Source: Candidatus Omnitrophota bacterium (lineage in GTDB: Bacteria; Omnitrophota; Gorgyraeia; Duberdicusellales; 4484-171). From it: DNA of 16,671 nucleotides. Positions 1 through 8,420 of this stretch are shown piece by piece; the stretch's first letter is position 1, and each line of letters starts with the position of its first letter. The stretch lies in NCBI GenBank assembly GCA_016939345.1, contig JAFGHG010000065.1, forward strand, positions 1 to 16,671, given 5' to 3'. The notes beneath the pieces are model-generated. The model searched no databases and was not told where the DNA came from. It saw only the letters and a program-made list of their open reading frames with translations. Both the position numbers and the translations under genes were made by a program.

Positions 1-232
1 ACTCTGCTCTGTCAGGATTTTTTTTTATCGCCTGGTTAATCCTATGATAAAAATCTTTATAATAAATCAGCTTCTCCGATCTTAAGCTGGGGGTCTTAAA
101 AGATAATGCCTTAACATCTATCTTTGTTGCCCAAAGAGTTAAAAATACAGACCAGAAACAAATCAATAGCAGGCCCAGAATAATTGCGGCAATAATTCTA
201 AATTCTGATTTGCTGAATTTCTTGGCAATCAT
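1..232 (-). CDS. Membrane-anchored protein, N-terminal part only (possible TPR protein)
   Basis: The 5' end of a gene that runs off the left edge of the window; about 77 codons are visible. The start is ATG at 232-230, which overlaps the TGA stop of the preceding polymerase/ligase gene (231-229) in an ATGA arrangement, so translation is probably coupled. Residues about 12-34 form one hydrophobic segment (IIAAIILGLLLICFWSVFL) after a basic N-terminus, giving a bitopic inner-membrane protein with most of its mass outside the cytoplasm. The last visible residues (INQAIKKNPDRAE) resemble the end of one tetratricopeptide repeat and the start of the next, which is common for proteins encoded next to O-antigen ligase-type genes. 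The TPR reading rests on a few residues only. It is the last visible member of the polysaccharide export operon. Confidence 0.7.
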   Translation of the reverse strand, partial: MIAKKFSKSEFRIIAAIILGLLLICFWSVFLTLWATKIDVKALSFKTPSLRSEKLIYYKDFYHRINQAIKKNPDRAE

Positions 233-1554
233 TGGCTTTCTGATTTATTAGGAGTATTGCTGCGAAAATGGGTGTAGGAAAATTTATAAAGCAGACCTAA
301 CAAAAACCAAAACATAAAGGCTATAGCCGGTATATGAAAATCAAGGTCAAAAAAACTGTCCAGCAAAAGTGCAAAAATTCCGCAAATTCCGCCCAAAAGC
401 ATGTTTTTTACCAGAGGGTCACGGCGGCTGAACAACTGGTTTACAATAGATCTTAAAACATAAAAGAAAAAAAGACAGTAGCTTATCAGGCCGGCCAAGC
501 CGACTTCGACTAAAAGCTGCAAGTGGTCATTGTGAAGATAGAATTGAAGCTGGTCTGAAAAAAAAGTCCTGTAACGGGTGAAAATATAGCGAAAATTTCC
601 CAGGCCAACACCGAAAAAAAGAAAATTTTTAGCCAGGTCTAAAGCATCCTTAAACCTGATAATGCGCTCGTTCAACCCCCTATGCGTAATAGACAATTTC
701 TGCCTCATTGATTCTAAACTGATAGCGGTCAATAGGACAATGATTATGATTATAATCAAAAAGACTGTTTTTACATTTCTTCTCCACTTTGTTTTTTTCG
801 CCAGAAAAAAAACGCCTGTCATCAAAAAAAATGAGCAGATTAAGCTCAACAATGCCGCCCGGGACAAAGAAAAAAATATCCCTGCCGCAAGCATAGCGCA
901 GAGAAATGAAAAAAAGAGCTTCTTGTAAAAGTTTTTACAGTAAATAGCGTATCCTGCAGCCAGGGGCGTAATCAGCACCATGTAACCGGCAAAATGGTTC
1001 TGATTCCCAAAAGTACTGAGGCCAAAGGCTGATTCAGCATTAAAAAAATATCTTTTTATAGCCCCATAAAGGTTTAGAACAACTGCCCAGGCTATTATGA
1101 AAAGAAATATTCTTTCAAACTGTTTTCTGGTCTTTATAGTGTTGATGGTAAGAAAGAAAATGCTTAGATAGCTGATAAACTGGATTAATCCTTCTTTTGT
1201 AATGGCAGGGTATATGCTTAAAGCGTGGGGGCTTGTTGAAAATTCATTGGGTAAAAAGTTCTCAAATAGATATGCTGTCTGGGGTGATATTATTTTAATA
1301 ATCGGCAACGGCAGAGGAAGACACTGCAATAAAACAATCAGAAGAAAAAACAAGATAGCAAGAGTTCCCCTGGGATAAACTATTACCGGCTCATGCTTTC
1401 TGGATAAATCTATTATAAAAAAAGAGAAAAGGATAAGTAAAAATAGTTTTAATACATATGCAGGAACCGGGTTTAAGGTCCCGCAGAACACCGAAGAAAA
1501 AATAAGCAAAAAAATCAACGCTCCTTCATAAATTCTAGGCAATAAATTATCCAT
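229..1554 (-). CDS. O-antigen ligase/polymerase (Wzy-type) integral membrane protein
   Basis: A 441-residue polytopic inner-membrane protein with roughly ten or more hydrophobic segments spread over its length. It resembles the Wzy_C/O-antigen ligase family: a conserved GNQNHFAGYM loop near residues 183-192, SLSRAALLS at 229-237, then a large loop containing GVGLGNFRYIFTRYR (315-328) and HNDHLQLLVEVGLAG (341-355). These enzymes either polymerise undecaprenyl-linked repeat units or transfer polymer to an acceptor. Position directly after a Wzc-like co-polymerase favours the polymerase role, but sequence alone does not separate the two. The start is supported by AGGA (1564-1561) six bases upstream of the ATG; this Shine-Dalgarno site overlaps the TAG stop of the kinase gene. 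The 3' end overlaps the next gene by four bases. Confidence 0.85.
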   Translation of the reverse strand: MDNLLPRIYEGALIFLLIFSSVFCGTLNPVPAYVLKLFLLILFSFFIIDLSRKHEPVIVYPRGTLAILFFLLIVLLQCLPLPLPIIKIISPQTAYLFENFLPNEFSTSPHALSIYPAITKEGLIQFISYLSIFFLTINTIKTRKQFERIFLFIIAWAVVLNLYGAIKRYFFNAESAFGLSTFGNQNHFAGYMVLITPLAAGYAIYCKNFYKKLFFSFLCAMLAAGIFFSLSRAALLSLICSFFLMTGVFFLAKKTKWRRNVKTVFLIIIIIIVLLTAISLESMRQKLSITHRGLNERIIRFKDALDLAKNFLFFGVGLGNFRYIFTRYRTFFSDQLQFYLHNDHLQLLVEVGLAGLISYCLFFFYVLRSIVNQLFSRRDPLVKNMLLGGICGIFALLLDSFFDLDFHIPAIAFMFWFLLGLLYKFSYTHFRSNTPNKSESQ

Positions 1555-1562
1555 AACTGTTC

Positions 1563-3401
1563 CTAAGTTTTCTTCAGGGCCTCAGGATTATAATAGGAGT
1601 AATGGTAGTAATAGTAGCGGTCTTTCTTGACGTCGATGCCGTTTAAGACGGCGCCGATTATCTGGACTCTTTTCTCGATCAGTTTTTTTGCTTCCAGAAT
1701 ATGATTAAGAGATGTGGATTCTGCCTTTATAACAAACAATAATCCTTGAGCCTTGGCTCCCAGAATCAAAGCATCAGCAACGCTTAGAATAGGAGGAGCA
1801 TCGATAATAACTCTTTTATATCTCTGCTCGACTTCCCTTAAGGTTATGCTAAGCTTTTCGGAATTGAGTAGCTGAACCGGATTTGGGGCGACTGTTCCCC
1901 GGGGCAAGATAAAAAGATTCGGTATTTGGGTCTGAACAACAGCCTCCTCCCAGGAACACATCCCTGCCAACACGCTGGTTATTCCTTTAGATCCTTCCAT
2001 ATTGAATACATGAGCTATTCTTCCTTTTCTCATATCGGCATCAATGAGAATCGTAGGCTCTTTTGCCGCGGCAAAAGCTGTGGCTAGGTTGATCGCAACA
2101 AAACTTTTACCCTCCTGAGGAATCGAACTGGTCAAAACAAAACTCTTAATCGGATTATCCTCTGGTGAAACAAACAAGAGTGACACCCTGACATTTCTGA
2201 AAGCCTCGGCGGTCTGGGAGAACTGCTGAGAATGAGATATTAAATCCAAGCTCGCCGGATCTTTTGCTTCCTTTTCAGCTGCCGGAGTGTAACCCAAAAA
2301 AGGCATCTTTGTATAAAGCTCTACGTCTTCTGATGACTTCAAAGTAGAATCTAGGTATTCGATAAAATAGCAGACACCTATGCTAAAGGCCAAAGACAAT
2401 ACCAAAGCCATGGATATATCTCGCTGGGGATTAGGATAATAAGGGCTTGAGGGCGGCTGAGCCTGATCAACTATTTGTATGTTGGAAGCAGTAAGCTCCC
2501 TGGATATATCAAGCTCCTGTATTCTGTCCCTGAACTGTTCATAGCTGTCTTTATGGGTTCCCACCTCTCTTGATAGAAGTTTAAACTCTAAAGTCTTCTC
2601 CTGCAGCTCAAACATCTTATCCGACTCTTCCTTAAGCTTTATTTCCACAGCCTTTAGCTGGTTTTGGATTTCGATTATTTTAGGGTGTTTTTCTTTGTAA
2701 AGATTAAGGCTCTCGATTAATTCCTTTTCCAGGTTCACTTTCTGGTTTTTAAGGTGATCTATGGCGAATTCTGTCTTTTTGCCTACTTCAGGTATAGATA
2801 CAATTTTATTGTTTTTAAGAAAATCATTAAGCTCCATTTCGGCTTTTTGAAGCTTTTTTAAAGACTCTTCTAACTGCTCTTGAAGCCACTTGATCCCGCT
2901 GGTTGCATCTTTTGTTCTTCTTTCTAGGTCGGCACTTATAAATTCTTCGGCCCAGGCATTGGCTATGCTGGTTATTTTTAAAGGGTCATTGCCTCTGACC
3001 ACTATAGAGATAATGTCAGATTTCTCAACCTGCTCGATTGATATTTGGGAACGCAGCTTTCTGGCCGGGCTAGGATCTTTCATATATTCCGGATCTTTAT
3101 TTAGGTTTAATTTTTGCAGCACCCTTTCTGCCAGAGAGTTAGACTCAAGAAGAATTATCTGAGTTTCCCGCACGGGAACTCCCTGATGGTACAGCGCGTC
3201 CTCTTTGCCGGTGATACTTGGCAGGGATCTTGATACCAAGACGGTTGCTCTAGTATCATATAGCTTCTCACTGGTAAAGTTTTTGTAGGAAACAAAACCG
3301 ACCACAATGGCGACCGTTGCAATAACTATCCAAACCCGCTTGCCTATTATCTGCAAATAGTCATTAACACTTAGTTCTTTTACATCTGAGGGAGGAATCA
3401 T
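1563..3401 (-). CDS. Polysaccharide co-polymerase fused to BY-kinase (Wzc/ExoP-like)
   Basis: A 612-residue inner-membrane protein that controls chain length and export of polysaccharide through tyrosine autophosphorylation cycles. In order: a Wzz-type N-terminus with transmembrane segment about 22-39; a periplasmic region rich in coiled coil (about 160-300); a GNVR-like stretch ending in the proline-rich PPSSPYYPNP (316-325); a second transmembrane segment about 330-349; and a cytoplasmic P-loop kinase. The kinase has Walker A TSSIPQEGKS (424-433), Walker A' ILIDADM (451-457) and Walker B VIIDAPP (531-537). The C-terminus carries a tyrosine cluster (seven Tyr within 596-604), the usual autophosphorylation tail. 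Length and single-chain layout match proteobacterial Wzc/ExoP rather than the split Gram-positive CapA/CapB form. It starts three bases after the OPX stop with only a distant GGA-type site, so coupling is likely. No cognate tyrosine phosphatase is visible. Confidence 0.95.
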   Translation of the reverse strand: MIPPSDVKELSVNDYLQIIGKRVWIVIATVAIVVGFVSYKNFTSEKLYDTRATVLVSRSLPSITGKEDALYHQGVPVRETQIILLESNSLAERVLQKLNLNKDPEYMKDPSPARKLRSQISIEQVEKSDIISIVVRGNDPLKITSIANAWAEEFISADLERRTKDATSGIKWLQEQLEESLKKLQKAEMELNDFLKNNKIVSIPEVGKKTEFAIDHLKNQKVNLEKELIESLNLYKEKHPKIIEIQNQLKAVEIKLKEESDKMFELQEKTLEFKLLSREVGTHKDSYEQFRDRIQELDISRELTASNIQIVDQAQPPSSPYYPNPQRDISMALVLSLAFSIGVCYFIEYLDSTLKSSEDVELYTKMPFLGYTPAAEKEAKDPASLDLISHSQQFSQTAEAFRNVRVSLLFVSPEDNPIKSFVLTSSIPQEGKSFVAINLATAFAAAKEPTILIDADMRKGRIAHVFNMEGSKGITSVLAGMCSWEEAVVQTQIPNLFILPRGTVAPNPVQLLNSEKLSITLREVEQRYKRVIIDAPPILSVADALILGAKAQGLLFVIKAESTSLNHILEAKKLIEKRVQIIGAVLNGIDVKKDRYYYYHYSYYNPEALKKT

Positions 3402-3404
3402 GAG

Positions 3405-4796
3405 TTAAAACCAGCTTTCCGGAACAACAACTGTGTCTCCGTCACGAAGGACAACATCGCGGGAAGTATCTCCTGATTTAAGTATATAACCTACAGGAAC
3501 TTTTATGGCTCTATCTTTACCCTGTTCTTTTCTTATAACCTTTACATTGTTGGTCGAGGCAACATCTGTAAATCCTCCGGCAAGAGCTACTGCATCTACA
3601 GCAGTCAGTCCTTCTTTGAAAGGATATCTGCCGGGCTGGGCAACCTGTCCAAAAACCGAAATGCTTCCGTATTCTTTAATTATTATCCTATCTTGTTCAT
3701 AAAGCAGGAAGCTTTGCCCCTGTTTCTCCAGATCCACAACAAAAGTCTTATCTTTATTTTCCTGTTTGCGCACTATCTCTATTGCCGTCGAATCCGCTTC
3801 CTCATTCAAGCCCCCGGCCAAAAAACTAATGGCATCGCTTAAGACCATCTCTTTTTCAGTAATGTAATACATTCCGGGGCTGGCAACGGCACCAAGAATA
3901 TAAATTTTCCCTTTTGGTTCTACAACCACTCTGTCTAAAGGATTTAAATAAAAAGTGCTTCCTTCTGTTTCAAAATCAACTATATATTCTTTAACTTCAT
4001 CGGTTTTATCCGCGGATGTCCTGATGATTTTTATTTGTTTCAAGTTTGCATTATCCTTGGGCCCTTCAGCTAAAACCAGAGCGTCCACAAGCGTCAAAGC
4101 GCCTTTAAGCTCAAAGGTCCCGGGGCCGTTTACTTCGCCCAGAACTGAAAATTTGGAATATTCTTTTATCATAATGCTTACCTGAGGATTGACAAAAAAA
4201 CCTTCTTTAAGCATGGATTCAATCTTATCAGCCGCCTCTTCTATGGTTAAACCTTTCAGCCCTACTTCTCCAATAAGAGGATAATTAATTGTGCCCTGCT
4301 CTGATATCCTTACTGTTCTATCAAGGTCATTTTCTCCGTAAACAGAAATATCTAAAACATCGTGAGGGCTCAGACGGTAAGTCGGTTTGAGTTCCTTATT
4401 AAGCTCTGCTCCTGGAACCCGGAGAGAAAGGCCTGCTTCTTCGCGGATTAAAAAGTCCTTTTTGACTTCATCGGAAATAGCTGGCTGTTTTTCTTCACCT
4501 TCAATATTTATACTCACTTTTGGGTTATCAATAAAGGTGTAGTATTTTTCTATCAATCCAAGTATTTTTTCCTCAAGGGCTGCGGAGTCCATGCCTTCTA
4601 CATTTACTCTCTCTAAATTTCGAAAATAAATCGTGCCGTCTTCCGAAACCTTCACCCTGGTATTCAGGTAAGGCTCATTCTCCACTTTTATATCGAATTC
4701 CTGGCCCGGCCTTATACCTTTAGCGGTCTGGGCTGAAAGCAAAAGGCTAACGTCGAATAATAAGATAAAAAAAACTAGAAAAATTTTTTTGTTCAT
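3405..4796 (-). CDS. Polysaccharide export (OPX/Wza-family) protein with two export domains and three SLBB domains
   Basis: A 463-residue periplasmic or outer-membrane export protein. A signal peptide covers about residues 1-22 (hydrophobic core IFLVFFILLFDVSLLL, cleavage near LSAQ). No lipobox cysteine is present, unlike classical Wza. Two Poly_export-type modules are visible: residues about 29-100 (IRPGQEFDIKV through NPKVSINI) and 140-210 (YRLSPHDVLDISVYGE through NPQVSIMI). Three SLBB repeats follow, starting near SVLGEVNGPGTF (217), YILGAVASPGMY (299) and SVFGQVAQPGRY (380). The chain ends at VVVPESWF immediately after the third SLBB, so the amphipathic C-terminal helix that forms the Wza outer-membrane pore is absent. 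Proteins of this short class are thought to rely on a separate beta-barrel, and the gene just upstream encodes one. The start ATG overlaps the barrel gene stop by one base (TGATG). Confidence 0.93.
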   Translation of the reverse strand: MNKKIFLVFFILLFDVSLLLSAQTAKGIRPGQEFDIKVENEPYLNTRVKVSEDGTIYFRNLERVNVEGMDSAALEEKILGLIEKYYTFIDNPKVSINIEGEEKQPAISDEVKKDFLIREEAGLSLRVPGAELNKELKPTYRLSPHDVLDISVYGENDLDRTVRISEQGTINYPLIGEVGLKGLTIEEAADKIESMLKEGFFVNPQVSIMIKEYSKFSVLGEVNGPGTFELKGALTLVDALVLAEGPKDNANLKQIKIIRTSADKTDEVKEYIVDFETEGSTFYLNPLDRVVVEPKGKIYILGAVASPGMYYITEKEMVLSDAISFLAGGLNEEADSTAIEIVRKQENKDKTFVVDLEKQGQSFLLYEQDRIIIKEYGSISVFGQVAQPGRYPFKEGLTAVDAVALAGGFTDVASTNNVKVIRKEQGKDRAIKVPVGYILKSGDTSRDVVLRDGDTVVVPESWF

Positions 4797-6121
4797 CAGA
4801 ATTCAACGGTTCCGGTTAAAGAAATAACATTTTTTTCATAATCATTAAGCTGTATGTTTGAATCAACATTGTCATAAACATAATTAAGACTTAACTTCAT
4901 CCATCTATTAAGCCCATAATCGGCTCCTAGGTCCAAAGACCAGGAATCATCAGACCTGTTGCTGTCTTCCATGGTGGTCGTGCTTGAGACAATTTTGCTG
5001 TTTAAAGTAAGTCTTTTATTGAACGGCGGCAAATAACGCAAGCGGAGCCCCATAGATAACTGCTCTGAAGCATCTGTGGTGCCGAACGTGCTTGCCCTGA
5101 TTCTGCTGTTAAGAGCAAAGCTCATCATCAGCCGGCTTAACGGACGGTAGTTCAAAGTAAAGGCTCTTTCTTCTACCTCGGAATCGCTCATAAGATATTT
5201 ATATGTCCCCCAGCTTAATTTAGCTATACCAATAACCTTGGGAGCAATCTTTCCTCTTAATCCAAAATTAAACATCTCATAAGTATTATCGTTCTCTTTA
5301 GCATGGGGGTATTCAACCTCACCCATTGTATACTCGCATAATAAATCAGTCTTGGCTGAGATCTTAAAAGAACCGTTAATATCAAATATGGTGGTGTTGG
5401 TGTCAGAGGCCTTAAAGGCTTTTTCGTGGCGTGAACGATTGTAGGAATAATTAAAAGACCAGGGAAAGCGGGTCCAATCAGCGTTAAAGCCTGCCCTGTA
5501 GGTCTGGTTTACATTATAAGAATACTCTTTATTCTCTCCCGAACTGGTTACTATCTTTTGGTTGGTCCCTTGATAATTAGCGTTTAGGCTGTAATTGTCG
5601 GTCAGGTCCTGATCGACTCCAAATCTCACAGAATGCACATTTGTTTTTCCTTCGGCTCCAGTACTCATAAAAAGGCCTTTACCCTCATAATCAAAGAAAA
5701 CGTCGGTTTTACTTTGCTTTCTCCTAGAGCTTGAACTGGGCACATAATTAACACCTAAAGTAGCCAGGGTAGAGGTATCCTTTTCTTGACCACCGTTAGT
5801 ATTGCCTAAATTGTCGCTATACTTTGCGGTATAGGTAAAAGTATAAAGCATGCTGTCTAAGAATTTTTTTATCCTGTCGCTTCTTTTTTTCCAGAAATCA
5901 GCTGAGGCTTTCTGCTTATCTAATAAGGCAGCCTCATTTTTATCTCTTGCTTCTTTCTGCTCTTGGAGAGTCTTTTTTTGGCGCTCATAATAGTCTAAAT
6001 TGTATTCAATAAGATCCTGCCTATTTACATTAGCCTTTATAGATAATGGTGCTAAAAAAAATAAGACAGAAAAAAATAATACTTTAACAAGCTTTGATTT
6101 TAATTTAAGCCCTATCTGCAT
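4796..6121 (-). CDS. Outer-membrane beta-barrel protein, probable partner of the OPX exporter
   Basis: A 441-residue exported protein. A basic N-terminus and hydrophobic core (about 11-25) end at LSIKA, giving a Sec signal peptide of about 30 residues. Residues about 33-90 are strongly charged and look helical or coiled-coil (Lys, Glu and Gln rich). From about 91 to the end the sequence alternates hydrophobic and polar residues in many short strands with aromatic girdle residues, finishing in GTVEF with a terminal Phe, the usual BAM signal of outer-membrane barrels. It resembles BBP2-type and exosortase-locus-associated barrel families by pattern; exact family membership was not tested. An in-frame TAA lies just upstream of the ATG, and no Shine-Dalgarno site is near it (a GGGGGGAG tract lies about 30 bases away). 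Adjacent to a short OPX protein, it is the likely outer-membrane conduit. Confidence 0.8.
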   Translation of the reverse strand: MQIGLKLKSKLVKVLFFSVLFFLAPLSIKANVNRQDLIEYNLDYYERQKKTLQEQKEARDKNEAALLDKQKASADFWKKRSDRIKKFLDSMLYTFTYTAKYSDNLGNTNGGQEKDTSTLATLGVNYVPSSSSRRKQSKTDVFFDYEGKGLFMSTGAEGKTNVHSVRFGVDQDLTDNYSLNANYQGTNQKIVTSSGENKEYSYNVNQTYRAGFNADWTRFPWSFNYSYNRSRHEKAFKASDTNTTIFDINGSFKISAKTDLLCEYTMGEVEYPHAKENDNTYEMFNFGLRGKIAPKVIGIAKLSWGTYKYLMSDSEVEERAFTLNYRPLSRLMMSFALNSRIRASTFGTTDASEQLSMGLRLRYLPPFNKRLTLNSKIVSSTTTMEDSNRSDDSWSLDLGADYGLNRWMKLSLNYVYDNVDSNIQLNDYEKNVISLTGTVEF

Positions 6122-6197
6122 ATAAAAAATTTATGCAGGCAGAAAGACAGACTCCCCCCTACTATTTTAGCGACGACTCAGAAAACTCTTATCTCTA

Positions 6198-6548
6198 TCA
6201 CTTAGGCTTATTTTCTTTGCCTAAAATTCTGATTATTCTCTCATTAATGTAATCATGGGTCGGCTTATCTATATCTAAGAACTGACAGCCGACCTCAAAA
6301 CCACCTATCTGCTTTAAATTTTTAGATCTTAATACCTTGGCGCTGAGATTTAACGGCTTTGGTTTGCCGGGAAAATTAATAATAATCTCTAATATGCTTC
6401 CAGCGGCTATCTCTTCCTGTGTATATAACAACAATCCTCCTGCGCTGATGTTGCGGGCAAAACAAACAGTTGTTTTATTGGCTATTTTGTATTTGACTAA
6501 GTGGTGGGCGCTAAGACGCAAAAACTTTCTTCTGTTTCTGGTAAACAT
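6198..6548 (-). CDS. PilZ domain protein (c-di-GMP receptor)
   Basis: A 116-residue single-domain cytoplasmic protein. The PilZ ligand motifs are intact: RKFLR (R7-x3-R11) near the N-terminus and NISAGG (N33-x-S35-x2-G38), matching RxxxR and [D/N]xSxxG. The remainder fits the PilZ beta-barrel, with a hydrophobic pattern through FPGKPKPLNLSAKVLR and ending in a charged helix. It should therefore bind cyclic di-GMP; no second output domain is present, so it would act by protein contact. It is the first gene behind a near-consensus promoter and precedes the barrel, OPX, kinase and polymerase genes, separated from the barrel gene by 76 bases. No Shine-Dalgarno site precedes the ATG, and the promoter predicts a leaderless mRNA. 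The downstream target is unknown, but the export machinery encoded next to it is the obvious candidate. Confidence 0.92.
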   Translation of the reverse strand: MFTRNRRKFLRLSAHHLVKYKIANKTTVCFARNISAGGLLLYTQEEIAAGSILEIIINFPGKPKPLNLSAKVLRSKNLKQIGGFEVGCQFLDIDKPTHDYINERIIRILGKENKPK

Positions 6549-6554
6549 ATTTTA

Positions 6555-6583
6555 AGTATAACAAAATGATATATTTGTGTCAA
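6555..6583 (-). promoter_or_regulatory. Sigma-70-type promoter of the PilZ/export operon
   Basis: On the minus strand, a perfect -35 TTGACA (6583-6578), a 17-base spacer and -10 TATACT (6560-6555), preceded by TG one base away (extended -10, TGTTATACT). The predicted +1 lies seven bases past the hexamer at 6548, which is the A of the PilZ ATG. It sits in the 49-bp gap after the TPR gene and is the best promoter in the window. No terminator was seen between the TPR gene and this site. Confidence 0.8.
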
Positions 6584-6597
6584 TCAATCAAAAGAGC

Positions 6598-8385
6598 TTA
6601 TTCAAGCAAAAAACCCTCTTTTTCTTTCTCAGCTATCTCGGATAAAAACCACTTGGTCTTTCGGTAAGATGGCCTCAGTCTTTGCAGGCGTTGGAAGTGT
6701 TTTTTTGCCTCCTCATACCTGCCAAGATTGTACAAAAGCATAGCCAGATTATAGCGGCCCTCAGTATAATCTTCCTGAAGGCTGATAACTCTTTCAAAAG
6801 AGCGTTTTGCCTCCCTATAGCGTTTTTCCAATAAATACACATATCCGATATTATTAAGTGTATTCACCATCTCTGGATCGATCAGCTGTGCTTTTTTAAG
6901 GCTGGTGATGGCTTTTTCTCTCTCTCCTTTTATGATATAAAGAGTTCCCAGATTGTAATTTAAAATAGATGAGTTGGGCGAAAGCTTAAGGGCCGCAGTA
7001 AACTCCTCTATTGCTTCATCAACCATCAAGTTTTCAGCCAGGACAAAACCAAGATTAGCAAGAACTGTAGAGTTTTTAGAATCAAGGCTCTTGGCAAGCC
7101 TCGCTTCTTCCAGGGCAGATTCTGGGTCTTTAAGATAAAACAAGGCTATGGCCTTGCCGGTATGAGCAAGGGCATCGTTTGGCTCGATTTGTATGGCTAG
7201 ATTAAATTGTTCCTCGCTAAATATAAATCTGCTGAAAGCCTGTGTATACTGGCCCCTGCGGAAAAGTTCAAAGCCCTGTCTAGCCAGATTATAACCTCTG
7301 TTTCTGTAAGCCCTTGCGATCGAAGGCACCAGTTTGCTTTCCGGCGCTTCTTCTATTAAATCGAATAAGTCCTGATGTGTTTTTTCTTCTACCACCAGAT
7401 TATAAAATTTATTTATCTCGCCTGGCTCAAAATCAGTGATTTTTTCTATCCTGATGCCCGGGCCTCGGCCAAAAGCTTCATCAAAATCCTTGACCCTTTT
7501 TAAGTCGTGTATCCTTATGTAGCCTGCGCGAAACTGGGCTATCTGGTTAATCTCTAAAGAAGGGTCTGTTCTGAAGGCACTTTCAAAGATTTCTGCAGCT
7601 GCATCGAATTGGCCCATCCGATAAAGAGTGTCGCCTTCTTCGAAGGATGTTAAGGCCTGCATTTCTCCAGACAGGTCTCCTTTAAGCTGACTGAATATTT
7701 CTTTGGCTTGCAGGTAATCGCCTTGAAATTTATGGACTATGGCTGAATAAAACATGGCCTGTTTAGCTACGGTACTGTCTGAATCGATCTCTTGTATCTT
7801 ATCAAAATTTTCTAAGGCTTTAGTCCACTCCTTAAGCAGCATTTGATGACGGGCTATTTCAAAGTGGATTTTCTGTAAACCTAATCCTTGGGCACTCAGG
7901 AGGCTTTTTTCCAGGCTCTCTATACTTCTTTCAATGCTTGCTTTGTTTTCCTTGCGCTGGACAGGATTAAGGTTTATCAATACCGTATCTAGGGTATTGG
8001 CTATGGCAGCCCTGTCTCCTTCTTTTCGCTCAATAACGTCTCTTAAAAATTCTAAGGCATCCTCAAGCAAAAGTTCATCGCCGCTTTCTGAAACCCTTTC
8101 GACTATCTGGGTAGTAAATTCGATTTTAGCCAGAGTGGTGGCGTCAAGATTTTCCCTTACTACCTCCATGATAAAAGTATCGTCAAGTATATCTTTCACT
8201 GTCTGGGCAATATCAGATTCTTCAGCTCTTTCAAGTTTTTTCAAAGAAACCCTTAAATTTGCCAGAGATTTATCGAGCAGGTAATTATTATAACTTATGA
8301 AAAAGGCGGCAGCTGCAAAAAAGGCTACAAACAGGGGAAGAAGGCTCTTGAGGAAAAACGGTTTTTTTCTGAACATTTCGCTCAT
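6598..8385 (-). CDS. Membrane-anchored TPR-repeat protein
   Basis: A 595-residue protein with one N-terminal membrane segment (about 13-31, LPLFVAFFAAAAFFI) after basic residues; the rest is expected on the periplasmic side. Residues about 40-165 are charged and helical without a recognised family. TPR-like helical pairs occur around 173-205 and 245-275, and a run of about five good TPRs fills 404-573 (for example NSTVLANLGFVLAENL and MVNTLNNIGYVYLLEKRYRE). TPR arrays are protein-contact scaffolds, and in envelope polysaccharide loci such proteins often organise the assembly machinery; the partner here is unknown. The gene is monocistronic or reads into the PilZ operon 49 bases downstream. 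No Shine-Dalgarno site precedes the ATG; a second ATG lies three codons in, so the exact start is slightly uncertain. Confidence 0.85.
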   Translation of the reverse strand: MSEMFRKKPFFLKSLLPLFVAFFAAAAFFISYNNYLLDKSLANLRVSLKKLERAEESDIAQTVKDILDDTFIMEVVRENLDATTLAKIEFTTQIVERVSESGDELLLEDALEFLRDVIERKEGDRAAIANTLDTVLINLNPVQRKENKASIERSIESLEKSLLSAQGLGLQKIHFEIARHQMLLKEWTKALENFDKIQEIDSDSTVAKQAMFYSAIVHKFQGDYLQAKEIFSQLKGDLSGEMQALTSFEEGDTLYRMGQFDAAAEIFESAFRTDPSLEINQIAQFRAGYIRIHDLKRVKDFDEAFGRGPGIRIEKITDFEPGEINKFYNLVVEEKTHQDLFDLIEEAPESKLVPSIARAYRNRGYNLARQGFELFRRGQYTQAFSRFIFSEEQFNLAIQIEPNDALAHTGKAIALFYLKDPESALEEARLAKSLDSKNSTVLANLGFVLAENLMVDEAIEEFTAALKLSPNSSILNYNLGTLYIIKGEREKAITSLKKAQLIDPEMVNTLNNIGYVYLLEKRYREAKRSFERVISLQEDYTEGRYNLAMLLYNLGRYEEAKKHFQRLQRLRPSYRKTKWFLSEIAEKEKEGFLLE

Positions 8386-8420
8386 AATAACTTAAATATT
8401 AAAAATATATTTAGTAGTTT

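Noticed and set aside
6119..6136. GCATA/TATGC pairing that would hide the beta-barrel start codon in a hairpin
   Set aside because: Five-base stem with mismatched, T-rich interior; too weak to propose regulation.
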